Source of the DNA: Aegilops tauschii subsp. strangulata
Lineage: Eukaryota; Streptophyta; Magnoliopsida; Poales; Poaceae
Assembly: GCF_002575655.3 (NCBI RefSeq)
Contig: NC_053041.3
Coordinates: 376,695,054-376,759,053, forward strand
Direction: 5' to 3'
Length of the DNA: 64,000 nucleotides
This document shows, in pieces, positions 11,344-23,465 of the stretch (position 1 is the first letter of the stretch; every line of letters starts with the position of its first letter). The translations under genes were made by a program, and so were the position numbers. The notes under the pieces were generated by a model that had not been told where the DNA came from, ran no database searches, and saw only the letters and a list, made by a program, of their open reading frames with translations.

Positions 11344-13133
11344 CACTACTAGGAAAAGGCCTACTAGTGGCGCACCAGTTTTGCCTACTAATGGCGCACT
11401 ACTGGTGCGCCACTAGTACCATGCCACTAGTATTTTTTACTAATGGCGCACCACTGGTGCGCCATTAGTATCTGGTATACTAATGGCGCACCACTGGTGC
11501 GCCATTAGTATAGGCCACGGTGCGCCATTAGTGTAGGCCACTGGTGCGCCATTAGTATAGGCCACGGTGCGCCATTAGTATTTTTGAATTTTGAAGGCGG
11601 GAAAATAGTAGTGGCGCACCGTCTAACCCCCACCGTGCGCCATTGCTATTTTTGAATTTTGAATTTGGATCTGGATCGCGATTTTTTTGCCCATTTTTTG
11701 CTCGTTTGTTTTGCTTGTTTTTTTGCACGAATTTTTTTTCAAATTTTGTTCTCGTTTTTGGATCTTGTACGTTCTTTTGCCGTGTTCTTTTGCCAGAGAG
11801 GAGTTCACCGGAGAGGAGGGCCGAGGTCATCGGAGAGGAGGAGGAGGAGGTCACCGGAGAGGCGCTCGCCTACATCGCCGGAGAGGAGGAGGAGGTCGCC
11901 GGAGAGGAGTTCACCGGAGCACCGGAGAGGAGGAAGGAGAAACCGTGAGGGGAGGGGAGGAGAGGAGGGAGGAGGAGCTCACCAGAGAGGAAGGAGGAGG
12001 AGATCACCGGAGAGGAGGGAGGAGGAGATCACCAGAGAGGAGGGAGGAGAAACCGTGAGGGGAGGGGAGGAGGAGGTCGCCGGAGAGGAGGAGCAGGAGG
12101 TTGCCGGAGAGGAGGACGAGGAGGTCGCCGGAGAGGAGGAGGGTAGTATGGTGGAGGAGAGAAGGGGAGATGGAGTGGAGGAGAGGAGGAGAGGTGGAGT
12201 GGAGGAGAGGTGGAGTGGAGGAGAAGAATGAAGAGGTAAGGAGGAGAGGACCACGCCCAGCCATATATACGGCATACTAATGGCGCACCGTGGGAAGGTG
12301 CGCCATTACTATTTTTTTTAATTTTTTTGATTTATTTTGAATTTTGAAGGCGGGAAGATATTAATGGCGCACCATGGGCAGGTGCGCCATTAGTAAGTTT
12401 GAATTTTTTTGCCTCTCCAGATCTTAAAAGCCCCGTATCTTTTTTTCTGTTAGGTTTTTGAGGATTTTTGAGGACTTTTCGAGTAGATGATTTTTCATAT
12501 AAAAAACTTTTTCATCCGAGTTCGTATGCAAAAGTTATGCCCATTTTTACAAATTCTCGAGAGATTTTGCAAAAAAGTCGAAAATTCATGTTTGTAAATT
12601 TTGCTAACAACTAGACCACATATCACATGGGAATCTTATTTTCTTTTATTTTTTTGACATTTCTATCATTTTATTTTATTTTTTTTGAAACTGAAAAGGC
12701 GGTCCACGGGGGGGGGGGGGGGGGTGTGCATTCGGGGGAATGTTTGGGCCAAATTACTAATGGCGCACCGTGGGAGTGGTGCGCCATTACTACTAGTAAT
12801 GGCACACCACTCCCACGGTGCACCATTAGTAGTTTAAAAATAAAATAAAAAAATTTGAATTTTTTTGAAACATAATTACTAATGACGCACCGTGGGAGTG
12901 GTGCGCCATTACTAGTTTAAGTAGTAATGGCGCACTATTCCCTGGTGCGCCATTACTAGTTTTGAAAAAATAAAAAAATTACTAATGGCGCACCGTGGAT
13001 GTGGTGCGCCATTAGTATTTGCAAACTAATGGCGCACCAACACATGGTGCGCCATTACTATTTAGTAATGGCGCACCACATGGACAGTGCGCCATTAGTG
13101 GCCATTCCATCTATAGCCCTTTTCCTATTAGTG
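11344..13133. mobile_element. non-autonomous CACTA element in satellite
   Basis: A 1,790 bp element starts CACTACTAGGAAAAGG and ends CCTTTTCCTATTAGTG, giving 16 bp terminal inverted repeats with one mismatch. The three bases TCG occur on both sides (11,341-11,343 and 13,134-13,136), as expected for CACTA target-site duplication, and the satellite monomer continues across the insertion. Subterminal repeats ACTAATGGCGCACC and the reverse complement GGTGCGCCATTAGTA recur in both ends, as CACTA transposase binding sites do. There is no TNP2-type transposase, so it would need an enzyme from elsewhere. A run of G at 12,707-12,724 is present. Confidence 0.95.
11800..12240 (+). repeat. purine-rich GAGGAGG/GCCGGAGAG minisatellite
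   Basis: The core of the CACTA element is almost purely purine on the plus strand, with imperfect units near GAGGAGGAGGTCGCCGGAGA. It stays open in several frames on both strands simply because the repeat has few stop codons. No protein is called. Confidence 0.8.
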
Positions 13134-14675
13134 TCGCGCTAACGCACGCAGTGCGCTTGGTTGACAGGCGCAGTGCGGATATTCTGTTTTTTCAACCCTA
13201 GGACGCACGCAACCCATGAGCCACACCCCTAAGATAGACAGGGAGGCGATGGGGTGTGACGGACCAGGCTCGGCCTCGCAGGGCGGTGGGGAGGGGGGTC
13301 ACGACCCCTCTCCCACCCCCCAGCTCGGCCTCACGCTAACGCTGGTATTGCGCTTGGTTGACAGGCGCAGTGCGGACATTCTGTTTTTCAACCGTAGGAT
13401 GCACGCAACCCCAAAGCCACACCACTAAGATAGACAGGGAGGCGACGGGGTGTGACGGACTTGCCTACGCATGCGGCGCCGCGGCACGCCGCGTCGCCGC
13501 CTGCTCCGACTCGTTCCAGGCTCGGCCTCGCAGGGGGGTGGGGAGGAGGGTCACGACTCCCCACCTACCCCCTGCTCGGCTTCGCGCTAACGCAGGCAGT
13601 GCGCTTTGTTGATAGGCGCAGTGCGGAGATTCTGTTTTTCCAACCCTAGGAGGCACGCAACCCCAGAGCCACACCCCTAAGATAGACAGGGAGGCGACGG
13701 GGTGTGGCGGACTCGCCTACGCATGCGGCGGCGCAGCACGCCGCGTCGCTGCCTCCTCCGGCTCGTTCCAGGCTCGACCTCGCAGGGGGTGGGGAGTGAG
13801 GGGCGCTAACGCATGCAGTGCGCTTGCTTGACAGGCACAGTGCGGACATTCTGTTTTTGCAACCCTAGGACGCACGCAACCCCAGAGCCACACCCCTAAG
13901 ATAGACAAGGAGGCGATGGGGTGTGACGGACTCGCCTACGCATGCGGTGCCGCGGCACGCCGCATCACCGCCTGCTCCGCCTCGTTCTAGGCTCGGCCTC
14001 GCAGGAGGGTGGGGAGGGGGTCACGACCCCTCTCCCATCCCCCTGCTCGGCCTTGTGCTAACGCACGTAGTGCCCTTCGTTGACAGGCGAAGTGCGGACA
14101 TTCTGTTTTTCCAACCCTAGGACGCACGCAACCCCGGAGCCACACCCCTAAGATAGACAGGGAGGCAACGGGGTGTGACGGACTCGCCTACGCATGCAGC
14201 ACCACGGCACGTTGCGTCGCCGCCTGCTCCGGCTCGTTCCAGGCTCGCCCTCGCAGGGGGGCGGGGAGGGGGGTCACGAGCCCCCCTCCCCCCTGCTCGG
14301 CCTCGCGCTAACGGACGCAGTGCGCTTTGACAGGCGCAGTGCGGACATTCTGTTTTTTCAACCCTAGGACGCACGCAACCTAGAGCCACACCCCTAAGAT
14401 AGATAGGGAGGCGACGGGGTGTGACGGACTCGCCTACGCATGTGGCACCACAGCACGCCGCGTCGCCGCGTGCTCCGGCTCGTTCCAGGCTCGGCCTCGA
14501 AGGGGGGTGGGGAGGGGGGTCGTGACCCCCCGCCCCACCCCCTGCTCGGCCTCTCGCTAATGCACGCATTGCGCTTGGTTGACAGGTGCAGTGCGGACTT
14601 TCTGTTTTTCCAACCCTAGGATGCACGCAACCCTAGAGCCACACCGCTAAGATAGACAGGGAGGCGACGTGACAG

Positions 14676-15355
14676 GGGCTGCATCACGTACAAGCAAAAA
14701 AACAACAGACGCAGGACGCAACTCTATACAATGAAGTGCATTTTGGTAGACAAAAGCAGTGCAGTATCATAAACAACGCAGTTTCAGAATACATACATAA
14801 ATACAGGGGCTGCAGCAAGTAACCTATAGACAAATAAAAAAATGGTGGGGGGCCCCAATCCCCCGACCTATCGTACAAACAAAAAACCAAATGCAGGACG
14901 CAACTTTAGACAATGAAGTGCATTTGGTTAGACAAAGCAGTGTAGTATCATAAGCAATGCAGTTTCAGAATTCACACATGAATTCAGGGGCTGCAGCAAG
15001 TACAGCAAAAAAATACAGGTGCAGTACAAACCTGTAGACAAATACAGTGCTTTTTGGTAGACGAAGAAGTTCGGAATCACGTGGAATGCAGTTTCTGGGA
15101 CACGTATGATACATATAAGAGTGACAAATGCCAGATCGGACAGAATGTGGTGGTCAACAAATAAAAAATATATACATATATATACTTTATGAGTTACTTA
15201 TATAAAATAAAGTACACACACAAATTCGTCCATATACGCTGCTGCAAAAAGAAGACGAAACACAACAACAGAAAAAAAGTCTTTTCATACATTATCTACC
15301 TTAGACAGCACACCGTACACAACATGAACCCTAGTTCTTGTCCATACACAGGCTT
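14676..15355. repeat. motif-rich block, relative of 24.2-24.6 kb
   Basis: From 14,676 to about 15,170 the sequence resembles 24,200-24,590 in the same orientation: GGGGCTGCAGCAAG, a GGGGCCCCAATCCCCC stretch, GAAGTGCATTTTGGTAGAC, ACACGTATGATACATATAA and GTGACAAATGCC. In the second place this block lies upstream of the intact exonuclease gene. Here it lies just past the 3' end of the ULP1-like gene. No coding region. Confidence 0.7.
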
Positions 15356-17449
15356 TTACCCAGGAAAAACAATGCCAAATGACTGTGACTGCGTCTGCGA
15401 CTGCGACAGGGAAGTAAGCCCGAGGTTTGCAATCAGATCTCGTAGCTCACGCGGCATGTCTTCATAATACAACATGTTCGAAGGATTGAACATCAGCTGG
15501 AACATGTACTCCGCCTTCCAATCTTCAACAACAGGCTGAAAGAAAATTAAAAAATGCAGACGAGTGATTTAAAAAAGGTTATCATAAGATCAAAAAGTGA
15601 AAAAAATAAAAAAATAAAAAAGGTAACAGGAAAAGAAAAACAGAGAAGGTATTACGTCGGATTTGACAATCTTCTGGACTAGACGTTGGCCGTCATACAA
15701 CCGTGTCAACCTCAGAGCATAGATTCCGCACTCATTTGTTCCCTGCGCTGGCACAACCGGGTAAGAGGGCTTCTCTGCCAATTTAACCCAGTCAGGGTGG
15801 TTCTTAGATTTATACAACTTTTCACCATAAATCGCCTTCAGCAGCCGAGTCATCCTCCTCATCTGGCAAAAAAGGAAGCATAAAGTAAAATAACACACGT
15901 CACAGATCAAATAACTATTCAGACGAACTGAAAAATACAAAGTTCTTCTCAATGTCTAGACAGTCCCTCTTTTAAATGCACGTGAGGTCATTTCCTTTTA
16001 TCACTTTTTGACACAGATATTTTACAGAGATTGGGGGTGTGTGAGAAAATGCAGTTCTGTCATGCATATGTTGCAGTGCAATATATAAACAAGTGTGGTG
16101 CTATGTGTGCTAACATTGCATGTGCAGTTTATAAAAAAAATGCAGTAGGAGAAACACAAAAAAGCTTAGCACTTGGCTAGAAAAAATGACATACCACTTC
16201 AGTGCAATCTGAGTGGTTGTCAGTCCTGCGCCACTTTGTCGTGACATCAGGATGGCCAGTATACTTCCTAGTGTCATGGATATCAATAGTCTGGCGATGC
16301 TAGTTCATCGTGTATACGAAATAATGACCATCCTTGGAGCGCGGCATCATAATCTGTCACATCAAAAAACAAAATGAAAAGTTCGTTCGACACGTAGCAC
16401 TAGGACCACTGTTCCAAAAATAACTATAAAAAGAAATGCAACAAACCAGAAAATAAATGACGGAAAACAATGGCCATACCAGTTTTGTGTCCAATAGGTT
16501 TTCGTCGCCGCTCACAAAAACCTTGAACTGCTTAACTGCATCTTCTAAAACAAACGGGCTATGCACAAGTGGCAACACAGGGTTTAATTCATCATCTCTC
16601 TTCACAAAGGTTTCCATTTGAAGAACATACTGCACAGAAAAAGAACAAAAATAGGACATGAAAAAAAGAATAAAACATGCATGCACGCATGGACATGAAA
16701 AAATCAGTACAAGAGAAAAAATGACAGCACACGTTTATCATGATAAATAAAGGTGAAAGTAGCACACGTTCACCGGAACGATAAACTAAACCCAATTCAG
16801 GGTCTTGCTTCCAGTACATGATGAAAAAATCCATGAGATATGAGTCCGCTCATTTGCCAAATGTATTATAGATATAGTCAACAGTGTAATTTTCGACATC
16901 ACCAAAAGGACTATTCATCATAAAGAACGCGTTCCTGCAGTAAACATACACAGATGGGATCAATAAAATTAAAATTAAAAACAAAACACACAAAAAGGAT
17001 GAAGGGCACACACATAAAACTTACTTGTGGTATTTGGTTACAAAATCTTTGCTGAGAACGAGATCCTTTATTTTCCTCGCCTCATCAATATATTTGAACC
17101 TCGGAGGCTTCAATTTCTCTATAGAGCATCTCAACTTAAAAGCCTCTCACCTACCCTCTTGTTCGAAAATACTTCAGCCTCATCCACAGGAGGACGATTA
17201 ATTGCTGCACTCCTAGTCCCAGTGACGCGTGGGCACGACGTAACAAAATCACATCAAATACATCATGTGGAGAGCTAGGTCGAGAAACACTTCCACCATC
17301 TTGTCCAGACGCCACATCTGTGTTCAAACCATCTCCAGCCAAAGAACCAGAATTATCTGGAGAGATTTCAATGGCACAATCCTCCATAACCACCTCAGAA
17401 CCCTGGGACTCAAACAGTGACATATAGCCTTCATGAAGACCCCCATCAA
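15356..17449 (-). pseudogene. Ulp1-like cysteine peptidase, second domain (broken)
   Basis: Exons can be read on the minus strand from about 17,449 down to a TAA at 15,358-15,356. In order they encode GFDGGLHEGYMSLFESQG, an acidic linker, NRPPVDEAEVFSNKRV, EAFKLRCSIEKLKPPRFKYI, NAFFMMNSPFGDVENYTVDY, METFVKRDDELNPV, then SKDGHYFVYTMN (catalytic His), IDIHDTRKY (Asp), and VPAQGTNECGIYALRL (Gln and Cys; Cys codon at 15,730-15,728), then PVVEDWKAEYMFQ and the C-terminus. Exon joins such as KYHK-NAFF fit GT-AG rules. Ulp1-type enzymes remove SUMO or related modifiers. Breaks: TGA at 16,850-16,852, TAG at 16,300-16,302, and a frame change near 17,220. It may be the second half of the upstream ULP1-like gene or a separate gene; no clear start codon was found. 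Confidence 0.75.
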
Positions 17450-17569
17450 AACCTAAAAAATGTGTAGAAAAAACGTGGAAACACTCATCACAAAATACAA
17501 AACCAAAAAACATGTAATACATCTCAATAATATAAAAAATGCAGTTCACTAAAGAAGAGAATGCAGCCC

Positions 17570-17662
17570 ACTTCTCTACAACAATGCAGCCCACTTGTCT
17601 ATAACAATGCAGCTCACTTCTCTACAACAATGCAGCTAACTTGTCTACAACAAATGCAGCTC
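17570..17662 (+). repeat. 23 bp tandem repeat in ULP intron
   Basis: Four imperfect units of ACTTCTCTACAACAATGCAG plus CCC or CTC lie between the two peptidase domains. Each carries ATGCAGCYC, a variant of the block-wide motif. Confidence 0.85.
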
Positions 17663-17822
17663 ACTAACACAACAAAAATATAGACATCCATTCTAAATCA
17701 CGCATTTAACTAAACACACTAGTAAAAAAGGCTTTAGAAGCGGAAGCAAGCAGTAGAGAAAAAATAAATAAGGGAGATAAAGAAGCTCACTAAAACAACC
17801 TTTATCTGCAAAAATTAAAAGT

Positions 17823-20800
17823 GATGTTAAATCAAGGCAACACTTTCTCGATGTGAGCCAACTATAGAGCATGGCCTTTCTGATGTAGGCAATGTGCTAC
17901 ACCCCAAACTGAGCAACTCGAGCACCATCCCAAGTCTGCAAGAATTGAAACATATAGAATCCACAATCATGCCTGCAATAAAAGAATAGAAAACATCAGT
18001 TTCACGAAATGAAATTAAAAAAAAAACTTGAGTAGTATGTTGGAGAGGGGTTGTACGGAACACACCCATTTGGCTGCATTGGGACAATGACATGTTTCAA
18101 CACAAATCCATCAAGTGTAGGAGGATTTAGCGGCTCATCAGAACTTGAGCTACCTTCTTTCCATGCACGCTTGATATTTTTAACCATCCTCCTAAAAATC
18201 CTGATCGCATCAGGGCTGCCAGGTTTATTGAGCGAGTCAAGAAATTCAAACTGCCTTTCTTTCACATTTAAGGCAACTACACAATAATGACCAACGCCAT
18301 CCCTCATCTCTGGCGGATCAAATGTTGCAAACAGGACCTGTTGGAAGAACGAAAAATAAATAAAATTATTATAAGAAGAAGAAACAGAACACTATAAAAA
18401 CCAACACACAAAATATGGTTTTCGACACAGAAAAACGTTACTCACCATATCCTTTTTATCAACACGCTCCTCGGCTTTTGAAGAGAACATCATTTTTAAC
18501 ACTCCTGCCTACAGCACCACCATGCCAAATACTTGTCTGCGAAAATAAAACCAAAAAAGAAATAGTGCTCAAGCAAACAGGTCATCACACGAAATCAGAA
18601 AAGAAAATAAAAAAATTCTGCATTCTTCCACAAATATGGTATGGGACAACCATCGTCGGAGATCCCTTAAACTTATCTACAAGCAAACAAACCCCAAGAT
18701 CTACAAGGCCTGTAGTGAGCATCCCTTTATTCCAAAAAGATTGACCAACTTCGCCAATGGTAATATAAGCCATCTCAGTTTTAAAAGCAATCATGTCCCT
18801 GATTTTTTTTAATGAAAAACTGAAACATAAGACACTAAAAAAATAACAACAATGAAAAAGGTTAAAATACTGAAATTAGAAAATACATATGAACAAAACA
18901 ATTTCTAAAAAGCCATACTTCTTCTTCTTCTTGTCCTTCCGAGCCCTCGTAACAGCATTGTACAACTCATTGTATCTTTTCAGAAGAGCTGGATCAATGC
19001 TCGACGGTGTCACAACAGGAAGTTCGTCATCTGTAATAAAAAGATGAAGTTCACTTATCCAAAGAATCAAGTTCAAATATTAAGATAAGGAAATTCTGCT
19101 AGCTATTTTGAAAATCATCAACAAAAGATCAAGTTTCACTTATCATTAAACATCTAATACAGCTACCATAGTAATTAAACAAAATGAATGAGAAAAACTT
19201 CAACTGCATTGTTCGAAACAAAACTCTTGCCTTCAGTGCCAGAGTCTTCATGATGTTGTTCTTCAGAGCTGACCAAAACATTTACTTGGCTTGGTTGCGA
19301 CGAATCCACCACAACCTCACTGGACTGCCCTTCTGTAGCAACATCAGCATTCTCTGGATTTACAACAGTCTGGTCAACCGCAAGGTCCTTAGATACTTCA
19401 GCTACATGAGGCTCCCCTCTGGATACTTCAGGAACATCATTGGCCGCCAGACAAACAGGAGAAGCAGCAACACTACCAGCAGGAACGACATTCTCTAGCG
19501 GCTTTTCAATGCCAAAATCAGAATCTTCATGCCGACTAGGGGAAACAGCATCATGGGATTCCTGAGCTACAGAAGGATCTGCACCGTCGACGGCAACCGA
19601 TGGAGAAGCATCAACATCACAACCCCCCTGGTTCAGATCAACATGAACTTCTACGTTTAAAAAAGACACAATAACACAAATGAGCGTGGGGATAATTAAC
19701 ACAACAACACACAGGTCACTTATGTCAAAGACTGCAAACAACATACGCAGAACAACTGCAGTCCACATATGCAAAACAACTGCAACCCACATATGTCAAA
19801 ACAAACTACAACTGCAACCCACATATATGTAAAAAGAACTACAGTTCACTTTGTCAAACGCTGCAGTTCCGTTATGTTAAATACTGAAGCTTACGTATGT
19901 AAAAGACTACAGACCACGCATGCGAAAAGAACTGCAGTTCACTTTTGTCAAAGACTGAAGCTCACACATGTAAAACTAGTGGAGCTCACATATGTAAATG
20001 AAATGCATATGAGTGAACATAACAGCGTACATCAAGTTTATAACATCAACAAAAAGAATTAGATTACAACCCACTAACAGAAAAAGTAATTCAAGTATAC
20101 CTTATCAGCTACAACATCCGGAGGGGATGATGCATCAGCCAAGACCTCATCCTTCCCAGAGCCATCGTAGGAATCTTTGTGCACATCACAAGCAGCAACT
20201 CCAGTCTACAGGCATAAAACAAACCAAAAACAAAAATAAGATGGTAACGACCAAAAAAGAAAAGAAAAACTTCAACTATGCACAAGCAATACACACTTTA
20301 CAATCGTGAAGTACACAAAAATACAATACAATGGAAAGCAAAAAATGCAAGTTCAAGAAGAGGGACGTATGGCAGAACAGACATGGCAGAAGTACTTGTA
20401 CCTGACCAATTCCATCATCCCTAGATCCATGGACACTAGAAGATTCCACTCCAGCCTATCACAAAAACCAAAAATATTGAGGAGCAGTCCACATAATACA
20501 CAAAAGAGGTTCAAAGGCACAAAAAACCTAGAGCATACATTATCAACGCCGACGCTAGTGTCCTGATGGTACATTTCATCCAAAAAATGCTCAGCATCCT
20601 TCTCATACCGACCGCATTTTTCTTCCTGTGAATGTCTCAACCGAGCATACGAAGACCGAATATTCGTCACTGCAATCTTCAGGCTTTCAATCATGCTGCA
20701 ATCAAAATTGTGAGCAGCAACAATATCTTCATCTCGTGGGACATGGCCAACCGGGAAAAAACCAGCAACTGTCCTCAACCTGTCACCAGAGGTTGGCAAA

Positions 20801-23465
20801 TCTTCAGTCAACTTCAAAACCTTCAGAAGAAGCTCATCGATCTCCTCGTGTTTTTTGCCGCCAACAAATGTCTGTTTAGAAGAGCTTCTATTATCAAACA
20901 GCCGACGAGCCGTGAAACCACGAGTACACGACACCTCATCATCACAGGCAGGAAGCTAGCTACAGATAGGCTCATAAAACCTAGCATGAGTGCTAGGCCC
21001 CGCATCAGAGCTGCCACATACAACTGCAGCAGGATGTTTGTACACAATATCACCTGACGCCTTCCACTGCAAAAAAAGACAAGATGCGAAGAAAATTACA
21101 CATGTGAGTACTAGAAAGTTCAGATTTATAATGACTGCACCTTTTTTTCAAAAAAATCTGATATTAAAAACTCAGATGCACTAACCGGCAGCTTCCAAAT
21201 TTGTAAGTTTCCAAGTAAATCTTTCCTTGACAAGCACATCCTCATTGTATAACTTCATCAGTTCCTTGGTCGTCAGGTATGACGCACGTGGCGTCAACGT
21301 GTGCATAACTGAAAATTTGCGAAGCTTCAAGCAATCAAGATACATAATCAGGGGGACAATGGCACAACCCTCTGCACAATTCTTCTTGCTGCCTTTTGTT
21401 TGCCACCTCACCACAGCTGCCTGCAACTCATCAACAACAAACTGGCAAAAGTCCATCTGCGCCATAGCCGCATAATCCATGTTCTCTACCATTGCAACAA
21501 CTCTACCCAAATGAACTGCAGGCCCAGGGCACAACAAATTCTGGTAAAGTATCAGGAAGAACACCTTCACAGCAAGATCAACAGTCACATGATCATCTTC
21601 CTCCACCAACACCTTCAGCTTCTCAAGCAACTCCTTGACACCTATACTTTTTATAACGGTCAAAGCCAAGCTCATCCTTGAGGGCAGTCAACGAGTCATC
21701 ATGGCCACTAGCAGCAGGCGTGGGTGCAGTGTGACGTCCCATCGGTAAATCAAAAATGTGATGAAATGCATCACGGTTGATTCGAAGAACCCTGCCATTC
21801 CCAAAGTCCATTATCATGGTGGTAGGGTCAATCACTCCCATAAGATAGCACATAAGAATGCGCGACACATTTTTCTTTATTGTCAGTTCAAAGACAATAC
21901 CGAATCCAGCATCACGAACACGACTATAGTGTGCGTCTTTCAATAAAGCAGCAGCCTTGCAAACAGTGGGAAGCGACAAACGTACGGTCTTGTTAAATCG
22001 AGAATCATCTCCCTCGGCATTATCTTCAGTTGCATTGCTCTTACTAGACTTCTTCCTCTGTGTAGAGGGAAATACAGTCCAATTTAGATTATTAGCCATG
22101 AAAAAGAGATAGAGAAAACACAGATAGAATAACAATGAAGGAAACAAATGCAGTCCACGTCAACAAACATTTGGAACAACATCCGCCTCCTCGCCAGAGT
22201 CAGCACCAACATCTTCATTGACATCATCACGGTCACGCTTGGGTAGACTCTTAGATGAACCACAGTCTTTGCGTCTACCAGTATGAACATCCCTCACAAA
22301 ATCAGCAAGCACAAAGTCGTCATCGTCAGAGTTGGGACCTTCACTGACATGTAGTCGCTTGCGCTGAGGATCCTTACCACCAGCTTCAGCAGTTCTCTTG
22401 CCGATATTCTTGTTCATGCCAGCAACACGTGGACTCCGCCGAGGAGTACCACCTTCCTCAACAACAGAACTCAGCCTCTTCTTCTGCAAAGCAGGCTGCT
22501 TCACCTTGACAAATTTTGCACCCTTGGCACCATCTGCAGCTCTCCTCTGCTTCTCCTTCTCCGCACACTCTTTTGAATCACTTTCAAACCTCAACTTCTT
22601 CTTGTTTTGCTTCAAATCATATGCACGAAGCTGTTCTGAGACCATCCACTCCTGTGTAACTTCCTCTGTACCATCAACAGACTGCGATTGTGTTTCAGAC
22701 AAGACGGGACGTCTCTACTCAAAGCTCACACCAACATCACCCTCTGCAAAATAATGGTCAATCAATTGAGTAACCTCCTCAAACCCAGGCGCCCAGCAAG
22801 GAAAACAGACACTGCGTCAAAATGAAGTTTAACTATGGTCGTTAAAAAGTGCACAAAAAGAATAAATGCAGTACACTTAGACATATAAATGTAGTGCTCC
22901 AATCATAAGCTAAATAAAAATTAATGCATTGTACAAAAAACTTGAATAAAATAACAATGCAGTTCACACATACATACAGTGGAGTTGAGATACACAAATA
23001 AATGCAGTGCTGCCTACACTAACTTCACGTATGTTCCCAACAAAATGCCGGATTAGATACAGCAAGGCAACGCCAATTTGTACAACATCAAGTAAGCAAC
23101 ATACACAAATAAACAAAGCATTCACATACCAGAAGGAGGGGCCACACTTATGGGAGAAGATTCAATTGGCGAATTCAATTGATGTCCTCCCTCACCACCA
23201 TGATCCTTACCACCAGGACAACGAGAGCCAATTGGTGTATCATTATGACCACTGCAATCACCTACTGGATTAAAAAAACAGAAACAAAAATTACAAAACA
23301 TCACATGACAAATAATGCAAACGAACGCTAACAACTAACACATCATAAACAAATATGCAGGATGAATTAGGAAACTAGATAAACATCAAACAAAATAAAC
23401 AAAGGAAAAAAATAAGCACTCCGCATACCCTGAAATCCTCCTCCCACTCTGCTCGGTGAAGACAT
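17823..23465 (-). pseudogene. ULP1-domain gene with N-terminal helical region (decayed)
   Basis: A multi-exon minus-strand gene starts ATG at 23,465 (MSSPSRVGGGFQ, exon 23,429-23,465). Approximate further exons are 23,130-23,261; 22,170-22,811; 21,186-22,057; 20,539-21,066; small exons to 18,920; 18,560-18,795; 18,425-18,540; 18,066-18,337; 17,823-17,972. The N-terminal half has CFPCWAPGFEEVTQLIDHYF and then ISRVRDAGFGIVFEL-type sequence seen ahead of ULP domains in transposon-linked plant genes. The peptidase part has EVGQSFWNKGMLTTGLVDLG, GVGHYCVVALN (His), FEFLDSLN (Asp) and MQPNG spliced to HDCGFYMFQF (Gln, Cys). Breaks: TAG at 22,715, 20,956, 18,509 and 17,897, and an extra A in a five-A run at 21,648-21,652. 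The catalytic set is intact despite these. No transposase is attached. Confidence 0.8.
19745..19990 (+). repeat. degenerate about 30 bp motif array
   Basis: Imperfect units of the form AAAAGAACTGCAGTTCACAT plus ATGT recur about eight times in an intron of the ULP1-like gene. All are variants of the motif CTGCAGTTCAC or CTGCAACCCAC. Confidence 0.7.

Larger units (their letters stand above)
7443..14675 (+). repeat. GC-rich tandem satellite, about 251 bp monomer
   Basis: About 22 monomers in head-to-tail order. The landmark TAAGATAGACAGGGAGGCGA begins near 7,724, 7,975, 8,226, 8,479, 8,729, 8,982, 9,215, 9,469, 9,720, 9,974, 10,224, 10,439, 10,684, 10,941, 11,194, then after an insertion 13,230, 13,426, 13,679, 13,898, 14,149, 14,395 and 14,649. 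Typical spacing is 250-254 bp, with shorter units of 196-233 bp. Each complete monomer has a G-rich arm followed by a C-rich arm (GGGGAGGGGGGTCACGACCC and its continuation), which could form a hairpin. Each also contains ATGCAGTGCGCTT-like sequence. Open frames on both strands recur with the monomer and are not genes. Confidence 0.95.

Noticed and set aside
11659..12275. Arg/Glu/Gly-rich frames of up to 190 residues in the CACTA element, and Ser/Leu-rich frames opposite
   Set aside because: Low-complexity translation of a purine-only minisatellite; no domain.
7459..14626. Many long open frames on both strands within the satellite
   Set aside because: They repeat with the monomer, occur on both strands and are caused by GC-rich sequence with few stops; no domain is visible.
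17570..17662. Regularly spaced short repeats that might suggest a CRISPR-like array
   Set aside because: Units are contiguous without unique spacers, lie in a plant intron and are degenerate.
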